This document shows positions 39,086 through 48,197 of a stretch of DNA of 64,000 nucleotides, piece after piece (positions within the stretch are counted from its first letter, which is position 1; each line of letters opens with the position of its first letter). The notes beneath the pieces are model-generated. The model was not told the DNA's origin. It did no database searches and was given only the letters and a program-made list of their open reading frames with translations. The position numbers and the translations under genes are program-made. Source of the stretch: Nonomuraea turcica. GTDB lineage: Bacteria > Actinomycetota > Actinomycetes > Streptosporangiales > Streptosporangiaceae. The stretch is from NCBI RefSeq assembly GCF_030718205.1, contig NZ_JAUZQF010000010.1:62001-126000 (forward strand), in the 5' to 3' direction.

Positions 39086-39506
39086 GCTGCGGCTCCAGCT
39101 TCCGGAGAGTGACGGCATGGAGGTCGTCGGCGTGGAAGAAGCCGTGCTCGCGGGAGTCGAAGCTGGCCTCGGTGTTGTCACCGATCAGGACGAACCTGCC
39201 GGCCGGGACGACGTCGTCGGCGACGACCTTCCGTACCCACTCCGGGACCGGATCGCCGGGCAGGGCGGCAACGCGTTTGACCAGGAACTTGCTTCCGGTC
39301 GGGCGAGGGCTCAGGACGACGACGATCTGCCCGTTGCGCAGCGCCGCCAGTTGCGTGCGCCGGGACAGGATCCGGTCTCCATGGGTCAGCGCCGGGGCCA
39401 TGCTGTTGCCGCGGACGCGGATCACCAGGTACGTCGCGCGCAGCCGTACGGCCAGCAGGGCCAGACCCGCGAGCCCGCACGCCGCCGCGAGGATCGCCCG
39501 CCTCAC
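39075..39506 (-). CDS. S26-family signal peptidase
   Basis: This 143-residue protein starts at GTG 39506 (GTGA overlap with the thioredoxin-like gene). One N-terminal membrane helix (ILAAACGLAGLALLAV) anchors it. The catalytic Ser is in RGNSMAPALTHGDRIL (about residues 32-47) and the catalytic Lys in LVKRVAALPGDPVP (about 75-88). FVLIGDNTEASFDSREHG is the conserved substrate-site box. It is smaller than housekeeping SipX enzymes. As a dedicated member of the operon it likely cuts the peptide precursors after the conserved A-x-A preceding ACT. Confidence 0.9.
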   Translation of the reverse strand: MRRAILAAACGLAGLALLAVRLRATYLVIRVRGNSMAPALTHGDRILSRRTQLAALRNGQIVVVLSPRPTGSKFLVKRVAALPGDPVPEWVRKVVADDVVPAGRFVLIGDNTEASFDSREHGFFHADDLHAVTLRKLEPQHGR

Positions 39507-40015
39507 GACGCCTTGACCTCGGCGGGCATGGTGTGGCCGCTGCTGACGACCGTGTCCGCGGCGTCGATCGTGATGACCGTCGGGTACGCGTTGACCTTGA
39601 ACGCCGTCTGGAGGGGTCCCCCGGGCACCTCCGTGACGACACGTGCCACCTCCGAGAGCCGTTCGATGTCGGCTGCGGAGTCATGGCCGGGGTCGGCGAC
39701 GACCACGGCGAGCACGGCGTCCGACGTGCCGCGTGCCCGCTCCACGAAGAGTGGGAGCAGTTCCTTGCACGGCTGACAGCCACGCGAGAAGAAGCCGACC
39801 AGCGCGGGTCCGTTCAGGAGCTCGTGGGAGATCGGCTCACCGCTCGTGGTCATGGCGGCGAACTGCGGGACCCTCGCGCCGGGCGAGAGGTCTTCCGCCA
39901 TCATCGACGGCGGCAAGCTCTCCCTGCGCAGCCGGCGAATCACGCCGACGGTCAGCAGCAAGTTCACCATGCACAGCAGACCGACCAGCACGACCGCGGC
40001 GACCAGGTACTGCAT
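39503..40015 (-). CDS. Membrane-anchored thioredoxin-like (TlpA/MauD-type) protein
   Basis: This 170-residue protein has GGGGGAGG before ATG 40015. An N-terminal membrane helix (LVAAVVLVGLLCMVNLLLTV) is followed by an extracytoplasmic thioredoxin fold. The active site is FFSRGCQPCKELLPLFVE (C-Q-P-C, about residues 80-83) and the cis-Pro region is VNAYPTVITI. MauD-like proteins guide disulfide formation outside the membrane, usually with MauE. Its substrates here are most likely the three Cys-rich peptides. Confidence 0.9.
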   Translation of the reverse strand: MQYLVAAVVLVGLLCMVNLLLTVGVIRRLRRESLPPSMMAEDLSPGARVPQFAAMTTSGEPISHELLNGPALVGFFSRGCQPCKELLPLFVERARGTSDAVLAVVVADPGHDSAADIERLSEVARVVTEVPGGPLQTAFKVNAYPTVITIDAADTVVSSGHTMPAEVKAS

Positions 40016-40026
40016 CTGCCCTCCCC

Positions 40027-40530
40027 CTATCTGTCCATGAACAACTCGGCGATGTCGTCGAAGGCGATGAGCACGACCGCCCCCGCCAGCCCGGCCGGCA
40101 ACGCCACGGCCAGCGCCGGCGCGGCCGGCGGCCCGCCCGTGAAGGTCACCGCCATCCCACCCAGCACCACCACCAGCAACAGCAGGGCGTTTCGCACCAG
40201 ATGCACCCAGCCGAGCGAGACCTCGGACGGGCCGAAGCAGCGGCAGGACACTCGCATGCCCCGCCAGGCGATGACAGCGATCACCAGGCTGAATGCGCCG
40301 AGCATGATCCCGCTGAGGACCAGCCCGATCTCCGGGATCGCCATGAGCGCAGCCGTCGCCGCCTCACTCGTCGCGACCACACCGGCCACCGGAAGGCGAA
40401 GCCGTTCCGGCACGATCACCAGGGTGGACGCGAAGGAGCGCAGGTCCGCGCGGCTGCGCAGCTTGGTGAACGCGGCAACGGCGAACACGGCCCCGATCAG
40501 GACCTGGCACGCGACGAGCAGGAGATCCAC
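40027..40530 (-). CDS. MauE/DoxX-like redox membrane protein
   Basis: This 167-residue protein starts at GTG 40530, and no Shine-Dalgarno is visible, so it may be leaderless. Four to five hydrophobic helices are present. The family marks are FAVAAFTKLRSRADLRSF and VSCRCFGPSEVSLGW with the conserved CxCFG pair. MauE proteins are thought to feed or drain electrons from MauD-type thioredoxins, like a DsbB or VKOR. It is the first gene of the seven-gene peptide operon, behind the 22-bp repeats. Confidence 0.88.
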   Translation of the reverse strand: MDLLLVACQVLIGAVFAVAAFTKLRSRADLRSFASTLVIVPERLRLPVAGVVATSEAATAALMAIPEIGLVLSGIMLGAFSLVIAVIAWRGMRVSCRCFGPSEVSLGWVHLVRNALLLLVVVLGGMAVTFTGGPPAAPALAVALPAGLAGAVVLIAFDDIAELFMDR

Positions 40531-40552
40531 GATCTGGATATTTCACGATCCC

Positions 40553-40603
40553 GCTAGCCCGGCTCTGGCGCGCTGTTAGCCCGGCCCTCGCGCGCCGCTA
40601 GCC
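40553..40603. promoter_or_regulatory. 22-bp direct repeats upstream of the peptide operon, candidate SARP-binding site
   Basis: Units at 40553-40574 and 40575-40596 share (G/T)TAGCCCGGC-CT-GCGCGC, and a third partial unit starts at 40597 (GCTAGCC). TAGCC therefore recurs at 40555, 40577 and 40599 with a strict 22-bp period, two helical turns. SARP activators bind direct repeats spaced by 11 or 22 bp just upstream of the -10. The first unit is 23 bp upstream of the MauE start. Confidence 0.55.
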
Positions 40604-40646
40604 TGTGTGGCTCGAGAGCGCCGCCACGTCCGAGCCAGTGGGCCTC

Positions 40647-40652
40647 TAGAGT
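40647..40652 (+). promoter_or_regulatory. Candidate -10 box of a leaderless promoter
   Basis: TAGAGT lies 7 nt before GTG 40660, and no ribosome binding site is present. This fits a leaderless transcript of the phosphotransferase-like gene. Confidence 0.45.
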
Positions 40653-40659
40653 CTTGGGC

Positions 40660-41721
40660 GTGGAGAGGATCTTGGCGGCAGCCTCGGCGGTCTTGGGCAA
40701 GAGGGTCAGCCGGCCGGTCGATCTGGGCGGGAGCTCGCGCAGCCACGTCCTGCGGTGTGTGACTGACGATGGCGGCGCGGTGGTGGTGAAGGCGTATCGG
40801 GACACTGCGGGCTTCGCGGCCGAGGCGGCCGGGTTGCCGCTCAGTGGCGGGTTCGGGCCCCGGTTGCTGGCTGTGGACCCGTCCTTCCCGCTGATCGTGA
40901 TGTCGGACCTCGGCGTCGCGCCGAGCCTGGCTGACGTGCTGCTCGGGGACTCGGCGGAAGCGGCGAGGGAAGGGCTGCTCGCGTGGGCGCGGACCTACGG
41001 GCGGATCGCCGTGGCCGCCGCAGGGCGACAGCAGGAGTGGGAGCGATCTCGGGCCGCATACTCGGGGGAGGGCGCGGGATGGCGTCTCTTCCGCGACATA
41101 GGCGATCTGGGAGAGGTGTTACCCGTTGCACCTTCGGGGCTTGAGGGCGAACTGACGGCGCTGGAGGCGAGCAGCGAGCGGTATCCGGTGTTCTCCCCAG
41201 GCGACATCTGCCCGGACAACAACCTGCTGACAGCGGCTGGGCTGCGGGTGCTCGACTTCGAGGGCGCCGGATATCACTCGGCCTTTCTCGAAGCGGCCTA
41301 CGTACGCATGCCGTTCGCCACGTGCTGGTGCGTGTTCCGGCTGCCGCCCGGGTTGGAAGCGGAGATCGAGGACGTCTATCGCAAGGAGGTGGTCGCCGTT
41401 CATCCCGAACTGGCCGACGACGAGCTTTGGGAGGCAGGGATGAGGGAGGCGGTGGCCACCTGGACGATTTTCATGACATGGGTCCTCTTGCCGCGGGCCC
41501 GTAAGCGGGATCAGCCCATGCATTCCACCCGGACGCCGGTGCCGAGCGAGCGCCAGCTCCTGCGCTACCGGTGGGGTCATCTGCTCAACGAGCTCGACCG
41601 GGGCCGGGACGAGCTCCCCGCGGTCCGGGAAGCCGTCCAGGCATGGTTGGAGACAACCGCAGAGTGGAATGTCGCCGAGTTGCCCCACTACCCTGCCTTC
41701 ACCTCGACTGGGCCAGGCTAA
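40660..41721 (+). CDS. Aminoglycoside phosphotransferase-like kinase family protein
   Basis: This 353-residue protein runs from GTG 40660. It has the lobed kinase-like layout of APH/choline kinases: VVVKAYRDTAGFAAEAAGLP (ATP-binding Lys), LLAVDPSFPLIVMSDLG, the Brenner-type loop FSPGDICPDNNLLTAAG with catalytic Asp and Asn, and VLDFEGAGYHSAFLEAAYV in place of the DFE metal motif. The usual HGD is GD here (SPGDICPDNN). The substrate is unknown and antibiotic resistance cannot be assumed. Its stop overlaps the stop of the convergent dehalogenase gene by 3 nt. Confidence 0.8.
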   Translation: MERILAAASAVLGKRVSRPVDLGGSSRSHVLRCVTDDGGAVVVKAYRDTAGFAAEAAGLPLSGGFGPRLLAVDPSFPLIVMSDLGVAPSLADVLLGDSAEAAREGLLAWARTYGRIAVAAAGRQQEWERSRAAYSGEGAGWRLFRDIGDLGEVLPVAPSGLEGELTALEASSERYPVFSPGDICPDNNLLTAAGLRVLDFEGAGYHSAFLEAAYVRMPFATCWCVFRLPPGLEAEIEDVYRKEVVAVHPELADDELWEAGMREAVATWTIFMTWVLLPRARKRDQPMHSTRTPVPSERQLLRYRWGHLLNELDRGRDELPAVREAVQAWLETTAEWNVAELPHYPAFTSTGPG

Positions 41722-42653
41722 CGGTGCTTCTTTGCGGTCGAACGGATGAAGCCGGCGATGACGGCCGCGAATGCGGGCCCTTGATCCTCCTGCACGAAGT
41801 GACCGGCGTTGGAGATGGTGATGTGGGACTGACCCTTGGCGCCGGGGATGCGACCGCTCAGCGCGCTGTGGTCGCCCCGGGTGATGTGGTCCTGGTCGCT
41901 GAACGCACACAGGAACGGGATGTCGAGGCTCTCCAGCACCGCCCACGCCTCGCGTAGCGCCGGAGTGTTCTCGTCCTGCGGGGAGATCGGGATGAGCAGG
42001 GGAAACTGGCGGACGCCCGGCAGGTAGGACTCGTCGGGGTAGGGCGCGTCGTAGGCGGCCAGTTCCTCGAGGGCCAGGTCGTTGACGGTGAAGGAGTCGA
42101 TGACCTTGCTTGGTTCGAACGGGTGGATCCGCTGGCTGGACTGCAGCCACGCGGCCATCATCGGCCAGCCTTCGCCGAGGTCCTCCTCCCCGGTGGACAG
42201 GCCGGTGTTGCTGGCCACCACGCGGCGGAACCGACCGGACTGCGCCGCCAGCAGCGGCAATCCCAGCGCGCCGCCCCAGTCGTGGCACACCAGGGTCACC
42301 TCGCGCAGGTCGAGCCGGTCGAACAGGGCTTCCCGCAGCCAGTCCAGATGGTTCCGGTATGTGTAGGCGAAGCGGCTCGCCGGCTTGTCGGACTTGCCGA
42401 AGCCGATGAGGTCGGGGGCCACGCAGCGGTGTCCGGCCGCCACCAGCGGGGGAATGACGTGCCGGTAGAGGTAGCTCCATGACGGGTTGCCATGCAGCAG
42501 CAGGACCGTCTCCCCGCTGGGGTCGGCGGGCGTCTCATCGATGTAGTGCATCCGCAGCCGGGCCTGGCCGATCTCGACATAGTGCGACGCGAACGGGTAG
42601 TCGGGCAGATCGTGGAAACGTGCTTCCGGAGTGCGCAACGCTTGAATGGTCAT
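41718..42653 (-). CDS. Haloalkane dehalogenase-like alpha/beta hydrolase
   Basis: This 311-residue protein matches haloalkane dehalogenases closely. LLLHGNPSWSYLYRHVIPPL holds the oxyanion HGNP and a halide-binding Trp. VTLVCHDWGGALGLPL has the nucleophile Asp. FLCAFSDQDHITRGDHSAL carries the acidic residue and HFVQEDQGPAFA the catalytic His (about residues 285-290). The length and DLPDYPFASHYVEIG start fit the DhmA-type subfamily. It splits a carbon-halogen bond to an alcohol and halide; the natural substrate is unknown. It is monocistronic. Confidence 0.88.
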   Translation of the reverse strand: MTIQALRTPEARFHDLPDYPFASHYVEIGQARLRMHYIDETPADPSGETVLLLHGNPSWSYLYRHVIPPLVAAGHRCVAPDLIGFGKSDKPASRFAYTYRNHLDWLREALFDRLDLREVTLVCHDWGGALGLPLLAAQSGRFRRVVASNTGLSTGEEDLGEGWPMMAAWLQSSQRIHPFEPSKVIDSFTVNDLALEELAAYDAPYPDESYLPGVRQFPLLIPISPQDENTPALREAWAVLESLDIPFLCAFSDQDHITRGDHSALSGRIPGAKGQSHITISNAGHFVQEDQGPAFAAVIAGFIRSTAKKHR

Positions 42654-42780
42654 GTTGCTGTGAGGGATGTGGGCGGCCGGAGTGTGACATCACGGGATGG
42701 AGCCTGCTGAGGGCGATTGCCATGAACCTTCGCCAATCCCCGGTGGCGTTGCCGTAGCCGGGCAGCCGAGCAGGGGCCGC

Positions 42781-43767
42781 TCACGAAACATCCTCCAGCT
42801 TCGCCCCCTCCCGAGGATGCTTCCGCGGGCGCTTGGCCGGTGACGAGGTGGGTGTGGGCCGTACGCGCGCGTTCGGCCCATCGGTCGGCTGAACCCGCTG
42901 ATTCATCTTCGGGCGGAGACCGTCGTGCTTCGTGTCGTCGCTCACCAAGGGCGGACTGACCCAGTGCAAGGCGGCCAGGCCCGCTGTCATCGTGGCCGCC
43001 GCCACTCCCGCGAGGACGAGATGACGGCGGGGAAGCCCGCTCCCGTTGCCGGAGGCCAGACGAATACCGACGATGGCGGTACGCAACAGCACTCCGGTGA
43101 CCGCGCCCAGCAGGAGCGGCACCACCTGGCCAGGGATCGGGCCGGCCCCGGCGACGAGGACGCCGACGGCGGGACTGACACACGAGACCACCAGCCAGGG
43201 CCACAGCCGCTGCCGGGCCATGTCGAGAAGGGCGGCCAGAGCCAGGCCCTCGCTCGCGGAGTGCACCATCAAAGCGATGACGACGACGGCCGAGGCGGCA
43301 AGCGCCAACGTCGCTCCTTCGATGGTGCGATGCACGGTCAGGGCCGCCGCCGTCCCCATTCCGCCGAACAAGGCGGCGCCGACGGCTTGTTTGACCCGCC
43401 GGTGCAGACCAGGTGCGTGCCTTGCGAGGGTCTTAGGGCGACGGTGGCCATGCCCGCAGCCCTTACGGGTGAAGTAGGTGATCAGGAGGAAGCCGACGGC
43501 GACGGAGAGGCCGACGACCCACAGCGGAACCCCGTGCTCGACGGCATCCTGCCAGGCGTCCGGGAGGAGATCGGTCAGCGCCGTGACCATCATCATGGCC
43601 GAGGCGACGGTCAGCCACATGGTCAACCGTTCGGAGGCACGCCGGGCCAGCCATGCTCCGGCCAGCGTGGAGAGCGAGACCAGCCCTACGGCGAGCCACG
43701 CCTCGGCCCCCGGTCGCCCGCCTTCAAGCACAGGTCCGAGGGCAAGCATCCACGTCGTTGTCTGCAC
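42781..43767 (-). CDS. ZIP-family-like divalent metal transporter
   Basis: This 328-residue protein has eight hydrophobic helices. The paired motifs TVHRTIEGATLALAA and MVHSASEGLALAALL correspond to the HNxxEG and HxxxE metal-site helices of ZIP proteins, with the first Asn replaced by Arg. A His-rich loop (RKGCGHGHRRPKTLARHAPG) lies between helices, as usual in ZIPs. The C-terminus is a long basic, Pro-rich tail. It follows the DivIVA gene by 9 bp and is likely co-transcribed. Metal specificity is not readable. Confidence 0.78.
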   Translation of the reverse strand: MQTTTWMLALGPVLEGGRPGAEAWLAVGLVSLSTLAGAWLARRASERLTMWLTVASAMMMVTALTDLLPDAWQDAVEHGVPLWVVGLSVAVGFLLITYFTRKGCGHGHRRPKTLARHAPGLHRRVKQAVGAALFGGMGTAAALTVHRTIEGATLALAASAVVVIALMVHSASEGLALAALLDMARQRLWPWLVVSCVSPAVGVLVAGAGPIPGQVVPLLLGAVTGVLLRTAIVGIRLASGNGSGLPRRHLVLAGVAAATMTAGLAALHWVSPPLVSDDTKHDGLRPKMNQRVQPTDGPNARVRPTPTSSPAKRPRKHPREGAKLEDVS

Positions 43768-43776
43768 GGGTCCTCC

Positions 43777-44382
43777 CTATTCAGGCGGCTGGCGATCGGT
43801 GATCGGATCGGCGTCGGATGAGGAGGTCGGCCGGCTGTCGCCTATCTCCGTCAGCTCGGCGAGGAGGTGCTGGATCTGGCTCAGCTGGGTCTGCAGAGTG
43901 TTCGCCAAGCGGTCGCGATAGTCGGTCACCGAGCGACTCAGCGAGTGGACCTGCCGCTCCAGTGCTTGCTGAGCCGCGGCCTGGTCCAGGGACTCCTCGA
44001 CGAGAGCTTCGGCCCGGTCGCGGGCCTCCCGCGTGATGCGGTCCGCCTCCTGACGGGCGGCGGCGACCGCGCGATCGGCCGTCTCTTGGGCCAGGGCGAT
44101 GATCCGGGCGGAATCGGCTTTCGACCGCGCATCCGAAGTGTTGCGAGCGCTCAGTTCGGCGTTCTCTCGCAGGAGCACTCCCAGTGAGGCCTCCACGTGG
44201 CCGAGGAAGGCGTCCACCTCGGTCAGGTCGTACCCCTCCCGCAGGCGGACCACGGTGAAGACCTGGTTGCGGACCGCGGTCGGGTCCAGCACCTTCGCGG
44301 GACTCGTCAGGTACGTGCGGACTTGGCGCTCGTCGAGCACTTCGGTAGGGGCGTGGTCATGCCCGTCCTGGTCTGGGTGCAT
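43777..44382 (-). CDS. DivIVA domain-containing coiled-coil protein
   Basis: This 201-residue protein has AAAGGA before ATG 44382. The DivIVA signature is VRNQVFTVVRLREGYDLTEV then DAFLGHVEASLGVLL (about residues 37-71). Most of the rest is a coiled coil rich in Ala, Glu and Arg (ADRAVAAARQEADRITREAR, DRLANTLQTQLSQIQHLL). It is shorter than the polar-growth DivIVA/Wag31, so it is more likely an accessory paralogue than the main tip protein. The N-terminus has several His residues (HPDQDGHDHAP). Confidence 0.88.
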   Translation of the reverse strand: MHPDQDGHDHAPTEVLDERQVRTYLTSPAKVLDPTAVRNQVFTVVRLREGYDLTEVDAFLGHVEASLGVLLRENAELSARNTSDARSKADSARIIALAQETADRAVAAARQEADRITREARDRAEALVEESLDQAAAQQALERQVHSLSRSVTDYRDRLANTLQTQLSQIQHLLAELTEIGDSRPTSSSDADPITDRQPPE

Positions 44383-44457
44383 GGCCGTGTCCTTTCAACT
44401 GATCGATTGCTGAGCGATGGCGCTTACGCAGAGTTGTTGACTCGTTACCTAATGCTT

Positions 44458-44485
44458 AAACATCTGAATCGCTGTTCAGGTGTTT
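44458..44485. promoter_or_regulatory. Inverted repeat resembling an ArsR/SmtB-type operator
   Basis: AAACATCTGAA (44458-44468) faces TTCAGGTGTTT (44475-44485) with one mismatch and a 6-nt spacer. Its position just upstream of a metal transporter remnant and its CTGAA...TTCAG core suit metal-sensing ArsR-family repressors. No such repressor gene is in the window. Confidence 0.45.
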
Positions 44486-44493
44486 GGTGCTGC

Positions 44494-44987
44494 CATGCTC
44501 GACATGACCACGGTCACGGACATGGCCACGCGGTCAGCGTGGACGCCGGCCGGCGCTTTCTGGGCGGCGCGCTGGCGTTGATCGTCGCCTTCATGGCGAT
44601 CGAGGTGGTCATCGGCGTGATCGCGCAATCGCTGGCATTGATCTCCGATGCCGGTCACAGGCTCACCGACGCGGTGGCGATCGTCTTCGCGCTGATCGCC
44701 GCCAAGCCGCCGCAGGGCGGGTTCACTACGGGCTCAAGCGTGCGGAGATCATCTCAGCTCAGATCAACGGCATCACGCTGCTGCTCCTGAGCGCCTACTT
44801 CCTTTACGAAGGCGTCCGCCGTCTCATCGATCCTCCCGAGGTGGAGGGCGCGTACGTGGTGGTCACCGGGCTGGCGGGCTGGGCCCGAGCCGACGCGCTG
44901 GCCGCGCTGGTGGTGGCCGGGCTGATGCTCAAGGCCGGATGGGGCCTGGTCAGGGACGCCGGCCGGGTGTTCATCCGCCTGAACTGA
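44494..44987 (+). pseudogene. Broken cation diffusion facilitator (CDF) metal transporter gene
   Basis: The His-rich start (HARHDHGHGHGHAVSVDAGR) and the first helices (LALIVAFMAIEVVIGVIAQS then LALISDAGHRLTDAVAIVFA, with the metal-site H-x3-D) are in one frame. One base is missing at about 44726 (TTCAC/TAC). The next frame continues YGLKRAEIISAQINGITLLL and LIDPPEVEGAYVVVTGLAG. It then jumps to WARADALAALVVAGLMLKAG, skipping about 50 residues that hold the fourth and fifth helices. It stops early after VFIRLN. So there is a frameshift, an internal deletion and a C-terminal truncation. Zinc, cadmium or cobalt export would have been its role. Confidence 0.8.
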
Positions 44988-45147
44988 TCACCGTCGGCGA
45001 GGCCCAAGCGCATTGCGCCGAGCCGCACGGCCCCGTCCACCCGGGCGTCCCGGGATGAGAGAGCAGCCGCCGTGGTCGGTCTGGGGGCGACCTTCGTGGC
45101 GCAGAACGGGGCGCGAGCAGCGCCGCGCTGGTCGGGGCGGTGGAGGG

Positions 45148-46281
45148 TCAGGCGTTGGCAGGCACGGCGGCGGCGCGGAGGGTTTCGAAGTTGGCGACGT
45201 ACTGGCCGTAGATCCCGCGGTCGTTCACGCGCAGCAGGGTCTCGTCGTTGCGGCGCAGTGACGTCTCGTTGAAGTTGTGGCTGCCCGTGTACACCTTGCC
45301 GTCCACCAGCAGGTACTTGGAGTGGATGCGCCCGGGCAGCGCGCTGCCGTCGGCGAGCAGGCGCAGGTCGACGCGCGGCTCGGTGAGGAGACTCTGCTTG
45401 ACCTCCGGGCTGAGGATCCCGGCGACGATCTGCACGTCGCAGCCGCTCCTGGCCAGCTCGCGCAGCCGGTCGGCGATCGCGATGCGGAAGGTGTCCCACT
45501 CGGACATGCCCACGCGGATCTTCTCACCCGGCCGGCACGACACCCTGCGCAGGCTGTCGACGATGATGTCGCCCTCGGCCTGCGGGAAGAAGGTGGCGAC
45601 GACGGAGCCGGTGTGCACGGTGCGGTTGTAGTCGAGGTTCTTGCGCTCGGCCGCGAGGTCCTCGAAGTAGCTGTTGTACGCACGCGACAGCTGCCGGTCA
45701 TCGGTGAAGGTGACGGCGTTGTTCCAGTACGTCGTGGAGTTCAGGTCGGTGAGGTTGGCCGACGACTGCACGACGACGTCGGAGGCGGAGCCGGTGCGCG
45801 AGAACAGGTAGAACTTGTTGTGCTGGCCCTTGTTGCCGATGCACGCGGCGGTGCCGCCCGACATCGGCCCGGTGCAGACGTGCAGCCAGGAGTTCGCCGT
45901 GATGTCGGTGCCGAGTGCGGCGGCGAGCTGGGCGGCCACCGTGCCGCCGCGGGTGTCGCCGTCGACGAGCACCTGCACGTGAACGCCGCGGTCGCGGGCC
46001 TTGATCAGCTCGGTCGCGAAGCCCTCGCCCGCCGCACCCGACATGACGAAGTGCGCCACCCTGATCCTGGCGCCCGCCGGGGTCTGCTTGATCATGGAGC
46101 AGAGCCACTGGACGATGGCGGCGCCCTCGCCCGCGACGGGGTTGTTGAACACGGCGACCGTGGTGACCGGGACGAGGGGCGCGGCGGCGCAGGTGGAGTC
46201 GGCGGCCGACGCGGGGACGGACACGGCGAGCGGTAAGGCCAGCGCGGCGGCGGCCAGCGCAGACATGACCGTCTTGGTCAT
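45148..46281 (-). CDS. Secreted phospholipase D-like protein
   Basis: This protein has 377 residues; AAGGAG is 7 bp before ATG 46281. A signal peptide (AAAALALPLAVSVPASAA) is followed by two PLD half-domains. The first HKD-like motif is NKGQHNKFYLFSRTG (H-x-K, about residue 153), the second GRIHSKYLLVDGKVYTGSHN with ETSLRRNDE. Four or more Cys probably form disulfides outside the cell. PLD-fold proteins cleave phosphodiesters in lipids or nucleic acids; the substrate cannot be told. It begins 10 bp after the DppF-type gene, so it is likely the last gene of the LacI-controlled operon. Confidence 0.88.
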   Translation of the reverse strand: MTKTVMSALAAAALALPLAVSVPASAADSTCAAAPLVPVTTVAVFNNPVAGEGAAIVQWLCSMIKQTPAGARIRVAHFVMSGAAGEGFATELIKARDRGVHVQVLVDGDTRGGTVAAQLAAALGTDITANSWLHVCTGPMSGGTAACIGNKGQHNKFYLFSRTGSASDVVVQSSANLTDLNSTTYWNNAVTFTDDRQLSRAYNSYFEDLAAERKNLDYNRTVHTGSVVATFFPQAEGDIIVDSLRRVSCRPGEKIRVGMSEWDTFRIAIADRLRELARSGCDVQIVAGILSPEVKQSLLTEPRVDLRLLADGSALPGRIHSKYLLVDGKVYTGSHNFNETSLRRNDETLLRVNDRGIYGQYVANFETLRAAAVPANA

Positions 46282-46291
46282 GGAAATCTCC

Positions 46292-47231
46292 TTATGAGGC
46301 GGCGAAGTGGCAGGCGACCGGGTGACCGGCGCCTCTTTCGATCAGTAAGGGTTCCTCGTCGCGGCACCGATCCTGGGCCAGCCAACACCGCGTGCGGAAC
46401 CGGCAGCCTGTCGGCGGCGACAACGGGGAGGGAACATCTCCCGACAGGACGATCTCGTGACGGTCGGTCTCTCGCCAGTCGTCGATCCCGGGCGCGGCCG
46501 ACAGCAGCGCCTGGGTGTAGGGGTGGGCGGGCTTGGCGTAGATGCTGTCCTTCGGGCCGATCTCGGCGACCTTGCCGAGGTACATCACCGCCACCCGGTC
46601 GCACAGGTGGTGGACGACGCCGAGGTCGTGGGAGATGAACAGGTAGGCGACGCCGAGGTCGCGCTGGAGCTCCTGCAGCAGGTTGAGAATCTGGGCGCGG
46701 ACCGAGACGTCGAGCGCGGAGACAGCCTCGTCGCAGATGATCAGGCGCGGCCGCACGGCCAGCGCCCTGGCGATGCTGATGCGCTGGCGCTGCCCGCCCG
46801 AGAACTGGTGGGGGTAGCGGTCGGCGTGCTCGGGCCGCAGCCCTACCCGGTCGAGCAGGTCGCGCACCTCCTCGTCCCATCGTTCGCGTGGCACCAGGCC
46901 GGGGTGGATCCGCCAAGCCTCCTTGATCAGCGCAGATACCTTCATACGCGGGTTGAGCGACGCGTACGGGTCCTGAAAGATCAGCTGGATCTCCTGCCTG
47001 AGCCGCCGCAGCTCCTTGGCGGGCAGCGACGCCAGGTCCTTGCCCTCGAAGAGCACCTGACCGGAGGCAGGGCGGACGAGGCCGACAATGGTCCTGGCCA
47101 CGGTGGACTTGCCGCAGCCGGACTCGCCGACCAGGCCCACGGTCTCACCTTCGCCGACGGTGAGGCTCACCCCGGCCACCGCCTGCACCTCGACGCGGCG
47201 CGTGCGGTAGGTGGTGACGAGATCGACGAGC

Positions 47232-47239
<8 letters not shown>
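46292..47239 (-). CDS. DppF/OppF-type peptide ABC importer ATPase
   Basis: This 315-residue protein has Walker [10 protein letters not shown] (about residues 38-46), [15 protein letters not shown] (the oligopeptide-family Q-loop), signature [15 protein letters not shown] and Walker [13 protein letters not shown]. The Cys cluster near the C-terminus ([20 protein letters not shown]) is the Fe-S-like oligopeptide/dipeptide tail. It overlaps the DppD-type gene by 8 nt. It powers import of a peptide or opine-like compound together with its neighbours. Confidence 0.94.

Positions 47240-48193
<954 letters not shown>

Positions 48194-48197
<4 letters not shown>

Noticed and set aside
42684-42693. GTGA-CA-TCAC pseudo-palindrome upstream of the dehalogenase gene
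   Set aside because: Too short to separate from chance without genome-wide counts or a neighbouring regulator.
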